Shown here one piece after another: positions 10,125 to 20,037 of a stretch of 64,000 bases of DNA. The notes beneath the pieces are model-generated. The model saw only the letters and a list, made by a program, of their open reading frames with translations, was not told the origin of the DNA and made no database searches. Every line of letters begins with the position of its first letter. Position 1 is the first letter of the stretch. Origin of the DNA: Pseudomonas sp. RIT288. Its GTDB lineage: Bacteria; Pseudomonadota; Gammaproteobacteria; Pseudomonadales; Pseudomonadaceae. Both the position numbers and the translations under genes were made by a program. Location of the stretch: positions 682,001 to 746,000 of the forward strand of contig NZ_JFYN01000001.1 of NCBI RefSeq assembly GCF_000631985.1. Reading direction: 5' to 3'.

Positions 10125-10364
10125 ATGTCCGAACAGCGCAAATCCTTCCGCATCAAGATCACCCACGACAGCTTTGGCGAATGCCTCGGGCAGACGCGCA
10201 ATCTGTCGGCCACCGGGGTGTATGTCCAGCATCCAGGCCTGGCTTCACTGCCCAAAGGTGCGGTGGTTTATGGCCAGGTGCAGGGTTTACCCACAGGCGC
10301 GCCACGGGTGCGAATGGAAGTGGTGACGGTGGACGCCGAAGGTATCGGCCTGCGCTATCTCTAG
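10125..10364 (+). CDS. Single-domain PilZ protein
   Basis: A 79-residue protein that is little more than a PilZ domain. It has an Arg-rich start (QRKSFRI) and NLSATGVYV, corresponding to the RxxxR and (D/N)xSxxG c-di-GMP contacts. It probably binds c-di-GMP or acts as an adaptor. The start follows AAGATG-like bases at a normal distance. It converges with the TPR gene, leaving only one base between stop codons. The same gene order occurs in P. aeruginosa downstream of the lipid A acyltransferase. Confidence 0.85.
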   Translation: MSEQRKSFRIKITHDSFGECLGQTRNLSATGVYVQHPGLASLPKGAVVYGQVQGLPTGAPRVRMEVVTVDAEGIGLRYL

Positions 10365-10365
10365 T

Positions 10366-10680
10366 CTATTGCGCCTGTCGGTCGAGCTTCTTCAGAAACA
10401 CGGTCATTTCCTTCTCGGCCTGCTTGTCGCCATGCGCGCGGGCTGCTTCCAGACCTTGTTCCCACGCCTGACGTGCGGCGGCATGGTCGCCGAGTGCGAG
10501 TTGCGCCTTGCCCAATAGCTTCCACGCCGCCGAATACTTCGGATCGAAACCGACACAGCGCTGGAAATGCTCGGCGGCCTTGGCGTTCTCCCCCAGATCC
10601 AGATAACCCTTGCCCAGGCCAAAGCGCAGCAGTGAGTTATCCACACCCTTGGCGAGCATTTTTTCCAGGGCTTCGAGCAT
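10366..10680 (-). CDS. Small TPR-repeat protein
   Basis: A 104-residue, mostly helical protein with two to three tetratricopeptide-like repeats (GLGKGYLDLGENAKAAEHFQ; AWKLLGKAQLALGDHAAARQ). It is probably a cytoplasmic protein-protein interaction module with no known substrate. The open frame continues upstream through a REP pair, which is evidence against a longer protein. The ATG at 10678-10680 preceded by AGGAAT is chosen. It may be read through from trkA. Confidence 0.8.
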   Translation of the reverse strand: MLEALEKMLAKGVDNSLLRFGLGKGYLDLGENAKAAEHFQRCVGFDPKYSAAWKLLGKAQLALGDHAAARQAWEQGLEAARAHGDKQAEKEMTVFLKKLDRQAQ

Positions 10681-10732
10681 GGGGGATTCCTGTTGTGTGA
10701 GTGTCAGGTGTTGATGGTGTTTATTGAGACCG

Positions 10733-10802
10733 CCTTCGCGAGCAGGCTCGCTCCCACAGGGGAAACGTATCCCAAATGTGGGAGCGAGCCTGCTCGCGAA
10801 GG
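10733..10802. repeat. REPIN (paired inverted REP), family A, short spacer
   Basis: Two inverted copies of GTGGGAGCGAGCCTGCTCGC separated by about 18 bases. It sits between the trkA stop and the downstream TPR gene start, both on the minus strand. The pair can fold into a long hairpin in RNA and may stabilise or end the trkA message. Confidence 0.95.
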
Positions 10803-10825
10803 GGCCAGTGCCGTCAGCGCAAACC

Positions 10826-12202
10826 TCAGAAGAAGCTGAGCCCCACATGAAACAGCTTCTCCACATCGCGGATATGCTTTTTATCCACAAGGAACAGAAT
10901 CACATGGTCGCCCGTTTCGATCACCGTATCGTCGTGGGCGATGATCACTTCCTCGTTGCGGATGATCGCGCCAATCGTGCTGCCCGGTGGCAGGCCGATT
11001 TTCTCGATCGGCCGGCCGATGACCTTGCTCGACTTCGCATCGCCGTGGGCAATCGCTTCGATGGCTTCTGCCGCGCCCCGGCGCAGTGAGTGCACGCTGA
11101 CGATATCGCCACGGCGTACGTGGGCCAGCAAGGTGCCGATGGTCGCCAGTTGCGGGCTGATGGCGATGTCGATATCGCCGCCCTGGATCAGGTCGACGTA
11201 AGCCGGGTTGTTGATGATCGTCATCACCTTCTTCGCGCCCAGCCGTTTGGCCAGCAGCGACGACATGATGTTGGCTTCGTCATCGTTGGTCAGGGCGAGG
11301 AAGATGTCGGCGTCGGCGATGTTCTCTTCCAGCAGCAGATCACGATCCGAGGCGCTGCCCTGCAGCACCACGGTGCTGTCGAGGGTGTCGGAGAGATAGC
11401 GGCAGCGTGCCGGGTTCATCTCGATGATCTTTACCTGATAGCGGCTTTCGATGGCCTCGGCCAGGCGCTCGCCGATCTGCCCGCCACCGGCAATCACGAT
11501 GCGCTTGTAGGTTTCGTCGAGACGGCGCATTTCGCTCATCACCGCGCGAATATTCTCACGGGCGGCGATGAAGAAGACTTCGTCATCGGCCTCGATCACC
11601 GTGTCGCCTTGCGGCAGGATCGGTCGGTCACGGCGGAAAATCGCCGCGACACGCGTCTCGACATTCGGCATGTGCTCGCGCAACTGGCGCAGCTGTTGGC
11701 CCACCAGCGGCCCGCCGTAATAGGCGCGCACCGCCACCAGTTGCGCCTGGCCTTCGGCGAAGTCGATCACTTGCAGCGCACCCGGATGCTGGATCAGACG
11801 CTTGATGTAGTTGGTGACCACCTGCTCGGGGCTGATCAGCACGTCCACCGGAATCGCTTCGTTCTGGAACAGCTGTTCTTCGCGGTTCAGATAAGACGCT
11901 TCGCGCACCCGGGCGATCTTGGTGGGGGTGTGGAACAGCGTGTGCGCGACCTGGCAGGCGACCATGTTGGTCTCGTCGCTATTGGTCACCGCCACCAGCA
12001 TGTCGGCGTCGTCGGCGCCGGCCTGGCGCAGCACCGACGGCAGCGAGCCGCGGCCCTGAATGGTGCGGATGTCGAGACGATCGCCGAGGTCGCGCAGGCG
12101 TTCGCCGTCGGTGTCGACCACGGTGATGTCGTTGGCTTCGCTCGCCAGGTGTTCAGCCAGCGAACCGCCGACCTGCCCCGCACCGAGGATGATGATTTTC
12201 AT
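10826..12202 (-). CDS. trkA: Trk potassium uptake protein TrkA
   Basis: Peripheral NAD(H)-binding regulatory subunit of the Trk potassium channel, 458 residues. It has two RCK modules in tandem: the first begins [19 protein letters not shown] and the second has [17 protein letters not shown], each followed by a RCK-C (TrkA-C) domain. It is the last gene of the leftward def-fmt-rsmB-trkA run, 22 bases after rsmB. The membrane partner TrkH is not in the window. A DnaA box lies in its 3' end (10881-10889). Confidence 0.97.
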   Translation of the reverse strand: MKIIILGAGQVGGSLAEHLASEANDITVVDTDGERLRDLGDRLDIRTIQGRGSLPSVLRQAGADDADMLVAVTNSDETNMVACQVAHTLFHTPTKIARVREASYLNREEQLFQNEAIPVDVLISPEQVVTNYIKRLIQHPGALQVIDFAEGQAQLVAVRAYYGGPLVGQQLRQLREHMPNVETRVAAIFRRDRPILPQGDTVIEADDEVFFIAARENIRAVMSEMRRLDETYKRIVIAGGGQIGERLAEAIESRYQVKIIEMNPARCRYLSDTLDSTVVLQGSASDRDLLLEENIADADIFLALTNDDEANIMSSLLAKRLGAKKVMTIINNPAYVDLIQGGDIDIAISPQLATIGTLLAHVRRGDIVSVHSLRRGAAEAIEAIAHGDAKSSKVIGRPIEKIGLPPGSTIGAIIRNEEVIIAHDDTVIETGDHVILFLVDKKHIRDVEKLFHVGLSFF

Positions 12203-12224
12203 CCAGTCACTCCATTGAATCCGT

Positions 12225-13535
12225 TTAGCCGCGCGCGGCAGCGATCTTGATCAGCTTGGCGTAGTAGAACCCGTCATGCCCGCCCTGCTGGGCCAGCAAT
12301 TGGCGACCATGGGGCTGTTTGATCCCGGCCGTAGTGGCCAGGTCGAGCTCGCGGGCACTCGGCGTGCGCTCAAGGAACGCGGCGATGACTTCGGTGTTCT
12401 CGGTCGGCAAGGTCGAGCAAGTGGCGTAGAGCAGGATGCCGCCGACTTCGAGAGTCTTCCACAGGGCGTCGAGCAGCTCGCCTTGCAGCAGCGCGAGGGC
12501 GGCGATGTCGTCGGCCTGACGGGTCAGCTTGATGTCCGGATGGCGGCGGATCACGCCGGTGGCCGAGCATGGCGCGTCGAGCAGGATGCGCTGGAACGGC
12601 TTGCCGTCCCACCACTCTGCGGTGTCGCGGCCGTCGGCAGCGATCAGCTCGGCGCTCAGGCCCAGCCGCTCAAGGTTTTCCTTTACCCGCACCAGACGCT
12701 TGGCTTCCAGATCCACCGCCACCACGCCGGCCAGCGCCGGTTCGGCTTCAAGAATGTGGCAGGTCTTGCCACCGGGGGCGCAGCAGGCGTCGAGCACCCG
12801 TTGGCCCGGGGCCAGATCAAGCAGATCGGCGGCCAGTTGCGCGGCTTCGTCCTGCACGCTGATCCAGCCTTCGGCAAAACCCGGCAGGCTGCGCACGTCG
12901 GTGGCGGCTTCGAGAACGATGCCATCGCGACTATAGACGCAGGGCATGGCAGCGATGCCAGCGTCGCTGAGCAAGCCGAGGTAGGCGTCGCGGCTGTGAT
13001 GCCGGCGGTTGACCCGCAGGATCATCGGCGGGTGCGCGTTATTCGCGGCGCAGATCGCTTCCCATTGTTCCGGCCAGAAGGCTTTCAGGGATTTCTGCAG
13101 CCAACGCGGATGGGCGGTACGCACCACCGGATCGCGCTCCAGCTCGGCGAAAATCGTCTCGCTTTCGCGCTGGGCATTGCGCAGCACGGCGTTGAGCAAA
13201 CCCTTGGCCCATGGCTTTTTCAGCTTGTCCGCGCACCCGACGGTTTCGCCGATGGCCGCGTGCGGCGGCACGCGGGTGTAGAGCAGTTGATAGAGACCGA
13301 CCAGCAGCAACGCCTCGACATCGGCGTCGGCAGCCTTGAACGGTTTCTGCAAAAGTTTTTCCGCCAGCGCCGACAGCCGTGGCTGCCAGCGCGCGGTGCC
13401 GAACGCCAGATCCTGGGTGAAACCGCGATCACGGTCGTCGACCTTGTCCAGTTGCGTCGGCAGGGAGCTGTTCAGCGAAGCCTTGCCGCTGAGCACGGCG
13501 GCGAGTGCCTTGGCGGCGGCCAGACGCGGGTTCAT
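12225..13535 (-). CDS. rsmB: 16S rRNA (cytosine-967-C5)-methyltransferase
   Basis: Methylates C967 of 16S rRNA. The 436-residue protein has an N-terminal NusB-like helical domain (about 1-140) and a C-terminal Rossmann methyltransferase. Visible motifs are [13 protein letters not shown] for SAM binding and the two catalytic cysteine motifs LDAPCSATG and LYATCST. The start overlaps the fmt stop by 4 bases (ATGA). The frame is open further upstream but would run into fmt. Confidence 0.96.
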   Translation of the reverse strand: MNPRLAAAKALAAVLSGKASLNSSLPTQLDKVDDRDRGFTQDLAFGTARWQPRLSALAEKLLQKPFKAADADVEALLLVGLYQLLYTRVPPHAAIGETVGCADKLKKPWAKGLLNAVLRNAQRESETIFAELERDPVVRTAHPRWLQKSLKAFWPEQWEAICAANNAHPPMILRVNRRHHSRDAYLGLLSDAGIAAMPCVYSRDGIVLEAATDVRSLPGFAEGWISVQDEAAQLAADLLDLAPGQRVLDACCAPGGKTCHILEAEPALAGVVAVDLEAKRLVRVKENLERLGLSAELIAADGRDTAEWWDGKPFQRILLDAPCSATGVIRRHPDIKLTRQADDIAALALLQGELLDALWKTLEVGGILLYATCSTLPTENTEVIAAFLERTPSARELDLATTAGIKQPHGRQLLAQQGGHDGFYYAKLIKIAAARG

Positions 13536-14491
13536 TGTGCGTCTACCACGGCGCCGAGCACGGTGCCGACGGCAAATTTCTCGCGGCGGCTGTTGAACAG
13601 GTCGCTGAAGTTCAGCGCCTTGCCGCCAGGCAGCTGCAGACGGGTCAGGCACAGTGCCTGCTCACCGCAGGCGACGATCAGGCCGTCCTTGCTGGCGCTG
13701 AGGATTTCACCCGGTGCGCCTTTGCCGTCAGCCAGTGTCGCGGCTAATACCTTCAGCGCTTCACCGTTGAAGGTGCTGTGTGTAATCGGCCATGGATTGA
13801 AGGCGCGCACCAGACGCTCCAGTTCAACTGCCGGACGGCTCCAGTCGAGGCGCGCTTCATCCTTGTTCAGTTTGTGGGCGTAGGTGGCGAGTTCGTCGTT
13901 CTGCACTTCGCCTTCGAGGGTTCCGGCGGCCAGGCCGGCAATTGCCTGGACCACGGCGGGCGGGCCCATTTCGGCGAGACGGTCGTGCAGCGTGCCGCCC
14001 GTGTCGTCGGCACTGATCGGGGTCACGACTTTGAGCAGCATCGGCCCGGTGTCGAGGCCCGCTTCCATGCGCATCACGGTCACGCCGCTTTCGGCATCAC
14101 CGTGTTCCACGGCGCGCTGGATCGGCGCCGCACCGCGCCAGCGTGGCAGCAGCGAGGCGTGACTGTTGATGCAGCCCAGGCGCGGAATATCCAGCACTGC
14201 TTGCGGCAGGATCAGGCCGTAGGCGACCACCACCAGCAAGTCCGGTTTCAGCGCGGCCAGCTCGGCTTGAGCGTCAGCGTTGCGCAGGGTCGGCGGCTGC
14301 AACACCTGGATATTATTTTCCAGGGCCAACTGTTTGACCGGGCTCGGCATCAGTTTTTGCCCGCGACCGGCCGGACGATCCGGTTGGGTGTAGACCGCAA
14401 CGATCTCGTAAGGGCTGTTCAGCAGGGCCTTGAGGTGCTCGGCGGCAAATTCCGGAGTGCCGGCAAAAACAATGCGCAGTGGCTCAGTCAT
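13532..14491 (-). CDS. fmt: Methionyl-tRNA formyltransferase
   Basis: Formylates initiator Met-tRNA using 10-formyl-THF; 319 residues. The N-terminal formyltransferase fold shows [12 protein letters not shown] and the catalytic stretch [17 protein letters not shown], and a C-terminal OB-like domain follows. It is coupled to rsmB by an ATGA overlap. A terminator hairpin lies between def and fmt, so fmt probably depends on readthrough or its own promoter. Confidence 0.97.
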   Translation of the reverse strand: MTEPLRIVFAGTPEFAAEHLKALLNSPYEIVAVYTQPDRPAGRGQKLMPSPVKQLALENNIQVLQPPTLRNADAQAELAALKPDLLVVVAYGLILPQAVLDIPRLGCINSHASLLPRWRGAAPIQRAVEHGDAESGVTVMRMEAGLDTGPMLLKVVTPISADDTGGTLHDRLAEMGPPAVVQAIAGLAAGTLEGEVQNDELATYAHKLNKDEARLDWSRPAVELERLVRAFNPWPITHSTFNGEALKVLAATLADGKGAPGEILSASKDGLIVACGEQALCLTRLQLPGGKALNFSDLFNSRREKFAVGTVLGAVVDAQ

Positions 14492-14505
14492 GAAGGGAAT
14501 CTCAT

Positions 14506-14537
14506 AAAAAGAAAAAGGCTTGCCGCAGCAAGCCTTT
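14506..14537 (-). terminator. Rho-independent terminator between def and fmt
   Basis: A perfect 10-base-pair stem (AAAGGCTTGC/GCAAGCCTTT) with a 4-base loop at 14514-14537. On the minus strand it is followed by a T-rich run (TTTTTCTTTTT). It lies just after the def stop and just before the fmt ATG, inside what is normally one operon. Confidence 0.85.
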
Positions 14538-14548
14538 GAAGAGGGGCA

Positions 14549-15055
14549 TCAAGCGTTCTGGCGATGCAGCTTTTCCAGTTTCTTCTTGATCCGGTCGCGT
14601 TTGAGCGTGGACAGGTAATCGACGAACAACTTGCCGTTGAGGTGGTCGCATTCGTGCTGGATGCACACCGCGAGCAGGCCTTCGGCGATCAGTTCGTAAG
14701 GCTGGCCGTCGCGGTCCAGGGCCTTGATTTTGACTTTCTGCGGGCGGTCGACGTTTTCGTAGAAACCCGGCACCGAGAGGCAGCCTTCCTGATACTGATC
14801 CATCTCGTCGGTCAGCGATTCGAACTCGGGGTTGATGAACACCCGGGGTTCGGTGCGGTCTTCGGAAAGGTCCATCACGACGATACGTTTGTGCACGTTG
14901 ACCTGGGTCGCGGCGAGGCCGATGCCCGGCGCCTCATACATTGTTTCAAACATGTCATCGACCAACTGACGCACTTCGTCGTCCACTACAGCCACTGGCT
15001 TGGCGATAGTACGCAGACGCGGGTCCGGGAATTCGAGGATGTTTAAAATGGCCAT
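14549..15055 (-). CDS. def: Peptide deformylase
   Basis: Removes the N-formyl group from nascent proteins; 168 residues. All three metal-site motifs are present: [17 protein letters not shown] and QHECDHLNG. The frame is open upstream, but the family N-terminus [15 protein letters not shown] fixes the ATG at 15053-15055. It is first in the def-fmt-rsmB-trkA cluster and divergent from the LysM gene. Confidence 0.97.
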   Translation of the reverse strand: MAILNILEFPDPRLRTIAKPVAVVDDEVRQLVDDMFETMYEAPGIGLAATQVNVHKRIVVMDLSEDRTEPRVFINPEFESLTDEMDQYQEGCLSVPGFYENVDRPQKVKIKALDRDGQPYELIAEGLLAVCIQHECDHLNGKLFVDYLSTLKRDRIKKKLEKLHRQNA

Positions 15056-15214
15056 AGGCTGATTGCTGCACGTATTGAGTAAAGTCGGGTCGATGGCCTG
15101 GCAGGTCCGAAGATGCAGGCTACCGTTGTGAAGCGTAGCTAATGCAATTTGCAGTAGCGAGCCACGGGGGCTCTGACGGTTCACGCGAACGCACATGATA
15201 AAGGGATTCGCTGC

Positions 15215-16240
15215 ATGAGGAAAACACTACTCGCCCTGCTGCTTCTGGCTTCGGCCGCTGCTGCGCAAGGGCAAGTGCAACTCAGGGATGGTTTTCCACA
15301 GCAATACACGGTGGTTTCGGGAGACACCCTCTGGGACATTTCCGGCAAATACCTGCGCGAGCCCTGGCAATGGCCACAGTTGTGGCGGGCCAATCCGCAA
15401 GTTGAAAACCCCAACCTGATCTACCCGGGCGACACGCTGACGCTCCGTTACGTCAACGGCCAGCCGCAGCTGACCCTCAATCGCGGCGAGTCGCGGGGCA
15501 CCATCAAGCTGTCGCCACGCATCCGCACCAGTCCGGTGGCCGAGGCAATTCCGAGCATTCCGCTGAAATCGATCAACAGTTTCCTGCTGAGCAACCGCAT
15601 CGTCGACAAGGTCGAGGACTTCGACAAGGCGCCGTACATCGTCGCCGGCGACGCGGAGCGCGTGCTCAGCGGCACGGGCGACCGGATCTTCGCCCGTGGC
15701 CACTTCGACCCCAATCAACCGGTGTACGGCATCTTCCGCCAAGGCAAGGTTTACACCGATCCGCAGACCAAGGAGTTCCTCGGGATCAACGCCGACGATA
15801 TCGGTGGCGGTGAAATCGTCGCCACCGAGGGTGACGTCGCCACCCTCGCCCTGCAACGCACCACCCAGGAAGTACGTCTGGGCGACCGCCTGTTCAGTGG
15901 CGAGGAGCGCTCGATCAATTCGACGTTCATGCCCAGCGCCCCGAGCACCAACATCAATGGCCTGATCATCGACGTGCCGCGCGGCGTCACGCAGATCGGT
16001 GTGATGGACGTGGTCACCTTGAACAAGGGCAAGCGCGACGGCCTGGCTGAAGGCAATGTGCTGGTGGTGATGAAAACCGGGGAGACCGTGCGCGACCGGA
16101 TCACCGGCCAGCCGCTGAAAATTCCTGACGAACGGGCCGGTCTGCTGATGGTGTTCCGCACCTACGACAAGCTCAGTTACGGCCTCGTACTCAACGCATC
16201 GCGCTCGTTGGCGGTGCTCGACAAGGTGCGAAATCCTTAG
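15215..16240 (+). CDS. Secreted LysM peptidoglycan-binding protein
   Basis: A 341-residue protein with a Sec signal peptide (about 1-20, cleavage after AAAQG). A LysM domain follows at about 28-85 ([17 protein letters not shown]...[11 protein letters not shown]). The rest is a long domain without a catalytic motif I recognise. It is probably a periplasmic or outer-membrane-associated wall-binding protein. The same position between def and dprA is conserved in P. aeruginosa. Confidence 0.85.
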   Translation: MRKTLLALLLLASAAAAQGQVQLRDGFPQQYTVVSGDTLWDISGKYLREPWQWPQLWRANPQVENPNLIYPGDTLTLRYVNGQPQLTLNRGESRGTIKLSPRIRTSPVAEAIPSIPLKSINSFLLSNRIVDKVEDFDKAPYIVAGDAERVLSGTGDRIFARGHFDPNQPVYGIFRQGKVYTDPQTKEFLGINADDIGGGEIVATEGDVATLALQRTTQEVRLGDRLFSGEERSINSTFMPSAPSTNINGLIIDVPRGVTQIGVMDVVTLNKGKRDGLAEGNVLVVMKTGETVRDRITGQPLKIPDERAGLLMVFRTYDKLSYGLVLNASRSLAVLDKVRNP

Positions 16241-16265
16241 CAGGCTTAACAAGTTACCAACAGAG

Positions 16266-16274
16266 TTATCCACA
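16266..16274 (+). promoter_or_regulatory. DnaA box upstream of dprA
   Basis: A perfect TTATCCACA in the 82-base gap between the LysM gene and dprA; a second identical box lies inside dprA at 16883-16891. It is part of the left-arm series of DnaA boxes. Confidence 0.55.
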
Positions 16275-16322
16275 GCTTGTTCCGAATGGTTCGGGACTTA
16301 TAACGATCAAGGATGATCCACG

Positions 16323-17420
16323 ATGCTGTCTGCCTGTACGCCGGTTTCCCCTGCGGAACTGGAAGCGCGTTTGCGCCTGCACCGCTTGCCGGAAATCGGC
16401 CCGAAACGTTTTGCCAAACTGCTTGAAGCCTTCGGCTCGGCGTCAAAAGCCATCAGTGCGCCGGCCAGTGCCTGGCGTGCGCTGGGTTTGCCGGCTGCAT
16501 CGGCCGAGGCTCGGCGCAGCCCCGAAGTACGCGATGGCGCCAGCCATGCATTGCGCTGGCTAGAGCAGCCCGGCCAGCATCTATTGATGTTGGACCAGGC
16601 GGATTATCCGGCGCTGCTGGCGCAGATCCCTGACCCACCACCGCTGTTGTTCGTCGCTGGCGATCCGCTGATTCTGGAAAAACCGCAACTGGCGATGGTC
16701 GGCAGTCGCAGTGCTTCACGTCCGGGAATGGACACCGCCACAGCGTTTTCCCGCAGCCTCGCGGGGGCCGGTTTCGTCATCACCAGTGGCCTGGCGCTGG
16801 GTATCGATGCGGCTGCCCATCAAGCGGCGCTGGACGTCGGCGGGCAAACCGTCGGCGTACTCGGCACTGGCCTTGAAAAGTTTTATCCACAGCGCAATCG
16901 CCGACTGGCCGACGCGATGATTGCCTCGGGCAGCGCGGTGCTTTCAGAGTTTCCACTGGACGCCGGTCCGACGGCGAGCAACTTCCCCAGGCGCAACCGG
17001 ATCATCAGCGGTTTGTCCCTCGGTGTGCTGGTGGTCGAGGCGAGTGTCGCCAGCGGTTCGCTGATCACCGCCCGGCTGGCAGCGGAACAGGGCCGTGAGG
17101 TGTATGCGATCCCCGGCTCGATCCATCACCCCGGCGCACGCGGCTGCCATCAGTTGATCCGCGACGGTGCGGTGCTGGTGGAAACCATCGAACACATTCT
17201 TGAAGCCCTGCGCGGCTGGCAGCATTTGCCGTTAGCCACAGACACGCCGGATGCCGGGCATCCCTTGCTTGATCTGTTGCATGCTGCACCGCACACCAGC
17301 GAAGCCTTGGTCGACAGCAGCGGCTGGGCGTTGCCCAAAGTCCTCGCGGCGCTCACCGAGCTGGAAATGGACGGCCGCGCAGTGTGTGAAAACGGTCGCT
17401 GGCTGGCGAGGACACGCTAG
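16323..17420 (+). CDS. dprA: DNA-processing protein DprA/Smf
   Basis: Loads RecA on incoming single-stranded DNA during transformation. The 365-residue protein has an N-terminal helical domain, a Rossmann fold with MVGSRSASRPGMDTA and SGLALGIDAAAHQAAL, the conserved FPRRNRIISGLS loop, and a C-terminal winged helix (about 300-360). It precedes tsaC by 55 bases, the common smf-tsaC arrangement near def-fmt in gammaproteobacteria. Confidence 0.95.
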   Translation: MLSACTPVSPAELEARLRLHRLPEIGPKRFAKLLEAFGSASKAISAPASAWRALGLPAASAEARRSPEVRDGASHALRWLEQPGQHLLMLDQADYPALLAQIPDPPPLLFVAGDPLILEKPQLAMVGSRSASRPGMDTATAFSRSLAGAGFVITSGLALGIDAAAHQAALDVGGQTVGVLGTGLEKFYPQRNRRLADAMIASGSAVLSEFPLDAGPTASNFPRRNRIISGLSLGVLVVEASVASGSLITARLAAEQGREVYAIPGSIHHPGARGCHQLIRDGAVLVETIEHILEALRGWQHLPLATDTPDAGHPLLDLLHAAPHTSEALVDSSGWALPKVLAALTELEMDGRAVCENGRWLARTR

Positions 17421-17475
17421 GTTTTACAGGGAAGATCGGTAAACTGCGCAAAACCTGTTTTCGGAGAGTTTTTTC

Positions 17476-18033
17476 ATGGTCAACAGTTGGCGTGTGCAAC
17501 AAGCCGCACGAGAGATTCGCGCCGGGGCGGTGATTGCCTATCCAACCGAAGCCGTCTGGGGGCTGGGTTGCGACCCGTGGAACGAAGAGGCAGTGGATCG
17601 GCTGCTGGCGATCAAGAACCGTTCGGTGGACAAGGGCCTGATCCTGGTCGCCGACAACATCCGCCAGTTCGACTTCCTGTTCGAAGACTTCCCGCAAGAG
17701 TGGATCGACCGCATGGCCAGCACCTGGCCGGGGCCGAACACATGGCTGGTGCCGCATCAGAACCTGTTGCCGGAGTGGGTGACGGGCGTGCATGACACGG
17801 TGGCGCTGCGGGTCAGCGATCACCCGCAGGTGCGGGATCTGTGCTCGATGGTCGGACCTCTGATCTCGACCTCGGCCAACCCGCAAGGGCGTCCGGCGGC
17901 GCGCACGCGGTTGCGCGTCGAGCAGTATTTCCGTGGGCAGATCGACCTGATCCTTGGCGGGCAACTGGGTGGTCGCAAGAACCCCAGCGTGATCCGTGAT
18001 CTGGCGACCGGCAAGGTCATTCGCCCCGACTGA
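17476..18033 (+). CDS. tsaC: Threonylcarbamoyl-AMP synthase, TsaC/YrdC family
   Basis: Makes threonylcarbamoyl-adenylate for t6A modification of tRNA. The 185 residues cover a single YrdC domain with [14 protein letters not shown], the binding-site Lys/Arg stretch [12 protein letters not shown], and [12 protein letters not shown]. There is no C-terminal Sua5 domain, so this is the short TsaC type. GGAG precedes the start by about 10 bases. Confidence 0.95.
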   Translation: MVNSWRVQQAAREIRAGAVIAYPTEAVWGLGCDPWNEEAVDRLLAIKNRSVDKGLILVADNIRQFDFLFEDFPQEWIDRMASTWPGPNTWLVPHQNLLPEWVTGVHDTVALRVSDHPQVRDLCSMVGPLISTSANPQGRPAARTRLRVEQYFRGQIDLILGGQLGGRKNPSVIRDLATGKVIRPD

Positions 18034-18058
18034 TCCTGCGTCGAAAACCTTTACCGTG

Positions 18059-18089
18059 AGTCTTCCTCGCCTTGATGGCGAGGAAGACT
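18059..18089. other. Perfect 13-bp hairpin downstream of tsaC
   Basis: Arms AGTCTTCCTCGCC and its exact complement are separated by 5 bases, 26 bases after the tsaC stop. No T run follows on either strand, so it is not a standard intrinsic terminator. It may protect the tsaC 3' end. The rest of the 240-base gap to the next gene shows nothing else recognisable. Confidence 0.6.
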
Positions 18090-18273
18090 ACGCGTGCCTG
18101 CGATTTATCCTGCAATGACGCCAATATCTGTGTCGGAAAAGTCGTCAAGTCCCCGGATTCATTGGCTTTTCCCACTTGATTATCAGACTTTCTGGCGTGG
18201 CGGAATCGGCAAAAGCAACCATCCTTTCCTTGCACTCGAAACACTTCGATAAGTTAAGGTCTGCGGAGAAAGA

Positions 18274-18945
18274 ATGGACACTACTAATTTGCAACTCACG
18301 GATTACCTGCAGGCGCTTCAGGTGACGTTAAAGAGTCACCTTGAGGGTTGTCGCATCGTGATGCTTGAAGCAGGGGCGGATACTCAGGAGTTCGACCGGT
18401 TTGTCGATCGGCAATTTCGGCTTCGGCTGCAGCATTACATGCTGACTTCACGGGCGCGGATGCTCGAAACCAAGCTGGCGATAAATTCGCGCAGTACGCA
18501 CTTTCTGCTGTACCGGCACGATCAACTGTTGGCGGTATTGAGGGCGACTCCGGCGCCGTTCGAGTGGGTATCGCTGGCGCAGCAACATGTTTCTCCCACG
18601 GTGGCGCTGTCGCGCCACGTCGAATTCAGCCGCTTGATTTCGTACATGCCCAATCAACTGCCTATCGCGGTCAACGGTCTGCTGGCGGCCGCTACCGAGT
18701 GGGCCATTAAACGCGGCTACAAGGGGGTGACCGCGTTGTGCAGATCGCAACAGCTGCGCTTCTACCAGCGTTTCGGCCTGATGCCGATCGCCTCCAATGC
18801 CCTGCATATCGAACAGCGCGCACGCGGTGATTACTGGGTGTTGTCAGCCGAGTGGCGGCAAATCCTCGCGGCGGTTCAACAGCCTGATCAGGCGGTTGGC
18901 CAATGGGTGCAAAAACCCTTGGAGTGTCCTCTGCCGAGCTGCTGA
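18274..18945 (+). CDS. LuxI/FeeM-like GNAT acyltransferase (putative N-acyl amino acid or AHL-type synthase)
   Basis: A 223-residue protein with GNAT topology that resembles autoinducer synthases. A basic N-terminal stretch DRQFRLRLQHY is followed by THFLLYRHDQLLAVLRATP, with Arg90 aligning to the conserved strand Arg, then VEFSRLIS with Glu117 and Arg120 as in the ExSR motif. A LuxI-like C-terminal half comes next (LLAAATEWAIKRGYKGVTALCR; FYQRFGLMPI). The acidic pair that contacts SAM in AHL synthases is not evident, so a FeeM-type acyl-amino-acid synthase is at least as likely. GGAG lies about 6 bases before the ATG. No LuxR-type gene is adjacent. An ordinary GNAT acetyltransferase is the main alternative. 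Confidence 0.6.
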   Translation: MDTTNLQLTDYLQALQVTLKSHLEGCRIVMLEAGADTQEFDRFVDRQFRLRLQHYMLTSRARMLETKLAINSRSTHFLLYRHDQLLAVLRATPAPFEWVSLAQQHVSPTVALSRHVEFSRLISYMPNQLPIAVNGLLAAATEWAIKRGYKGVTALCRSQQLRFYQRFGLMPIASNALHIEQRARGDYWVLSAEWRQILAAVQQPDQAVGQWVQKPLECPLPSC

Positions 18946-19009
18946 ACGCGCTCGAACTGACTTGCCAGCAGGGGGGCGCAACCCTGACTGGCAAAACGCC
19001 GAGGGGTGA

Positions 19010-19987
19010 TCAGGGCTGCAGGACGGTCGAGCCGGTGGTGCGCCGCGCCGACAATTCGGTCTGCGCCTTCGCTGCATCCGCCAGTGGATAACGCTGGCTG
19101 ATGTCCACCTTGAGCTTGCCGCTGATGATCATCTCGAACAGCTCGTCGGCCATACGCTGCAGGTTCTCGGCGTTGTTGGCGTAGGTCGCCAGCGTCGGGC
19201 GGGTCACGTACAGCGAGCCCTTGGCCGAAAGAATCCCCAGATTCACCCCGTCCACCGCACCGGAGGCATTGCCGAAACTCACCACCAGCCCACGCGGCGA
19301 AACGCTGTCGAGCGAGGTCAGCCAGGTGTCCTTGCCGACGCCGTCATACACCACCGGGACTTTCTTGCCATCGGTCAGCTCCAGCACCCGCTGTGCCACG
19401 TTTTCGTGGCTGTAATCGATGGTTGCCCAGGCGCCGTTGGCCTTGGCCAGTTCGGCTTTCTCCTTCGAGCTGACCGTGCCGATCAGCTTGACGCCCAGTG
19501 CCTTGGCCCATTGGCAGGCCAGCGAACCGACACCCCCGGCAGCGGCGTGGAACAGAATGGTTTCGCCACCCTTGAGTTCATAGGTCTGGCGCAGCAGGTA
19601 CTGCACGGTGAGGCCCTTGAGCATGACCCCGGCTGCGGTCTCGAAGCTGATTTCGTCCGGCAGTTTCACCAGATTGGCTTCGGGCAGGGTGTGCAACTGG
19701 CTGTAGGCGCCCAACGGGCCGCTGCCATATGCCACGCGATCACCGACCTTGAACCGGGTGACGTCGCTGCCCACCGCATCGACGATGCCGGCGCCTTCAG
19801 CGCCGAGGCCGGACGGCAAGGCTGGCGGGGCATACAGACCGCTGCGGAAATAGGTGTCGATGAAGTTCAGGCCGATCGCCATGTTCGCCACCCGCACCTG
19901 ATTCGGGCCGGGCGCAGCGGGTTCATAATCAACAAACTCGAGCACTTCGGGACCGCCGTGGGTGCGGAACTGGATACGCTTTGCCAT
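19010..19987 (-). CDS. qor: NADPH:quinone oxidoreductase, zinc-independent MDR family
   Basis: Reduces quinones with NADPH; 325 residues. The N-terminal GroES-like domain includes GLNFIDTYFRSGLY and GAEGAGIVDAVG. The nucleotide-binding domain has FHAAAGGVGSLACQWAKALG. The catalytic zinc ligands of alcohol dehydrogenases are absent, as expected for Qor. It is divergent from hemF, as in P. aeruginosa, and convergent with the acyltransferase gene. Confidence 0.93.
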   Translation of the reverse strand: MAKRIQFRTHGGPEVLEFVDYEPAAPGPNQVRVANMAIGLNFIDTYFRSGLYAPPALPSGLGAEGAGIVDAVGSDVTRFKVGDRVAYGSGPLGAYSQLHTLPEANLVKLPDEISFETAAGVMLKGLTVQYLLRQTYELKGGETILFHAAAGGVGSLACQWAKALGVKLIGTVSSKEKAELAKANGAWATIDYSHENVAQRVLELTDGKKVPVVYDGVGKDTWLTSLDSVSPRGLVVSFGNASGAVDGVNLGILSAKGSLYVTRPTLATYANNAENLQRMADELFEMIISGKLKVDISQRYPLADAAKAQTELSARRTTGSTVLQP

Positions 19988-20037
19988 CTGCCTGCTCTCC
20001 TTGGGGCTTTTGTAAGCCCCCTATCCAACTCCCATGC

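Noticed and set aside
12276..13883. A 535-codon plus-strand frame
   Set aside because: Antisense of rsmB and the end of fmt, which carry full catalytic motifs on the minus strand.
18962..18994. Interrupted hairpin between the acyltransferase and qor stop codons as an intrinsic terminator
   Set aside because: TTGCCAG/CTGGCAA and CAGGG/CCCTG can pair with a bulge, but no T run follows on either strand, so it was not listed as a terminator.
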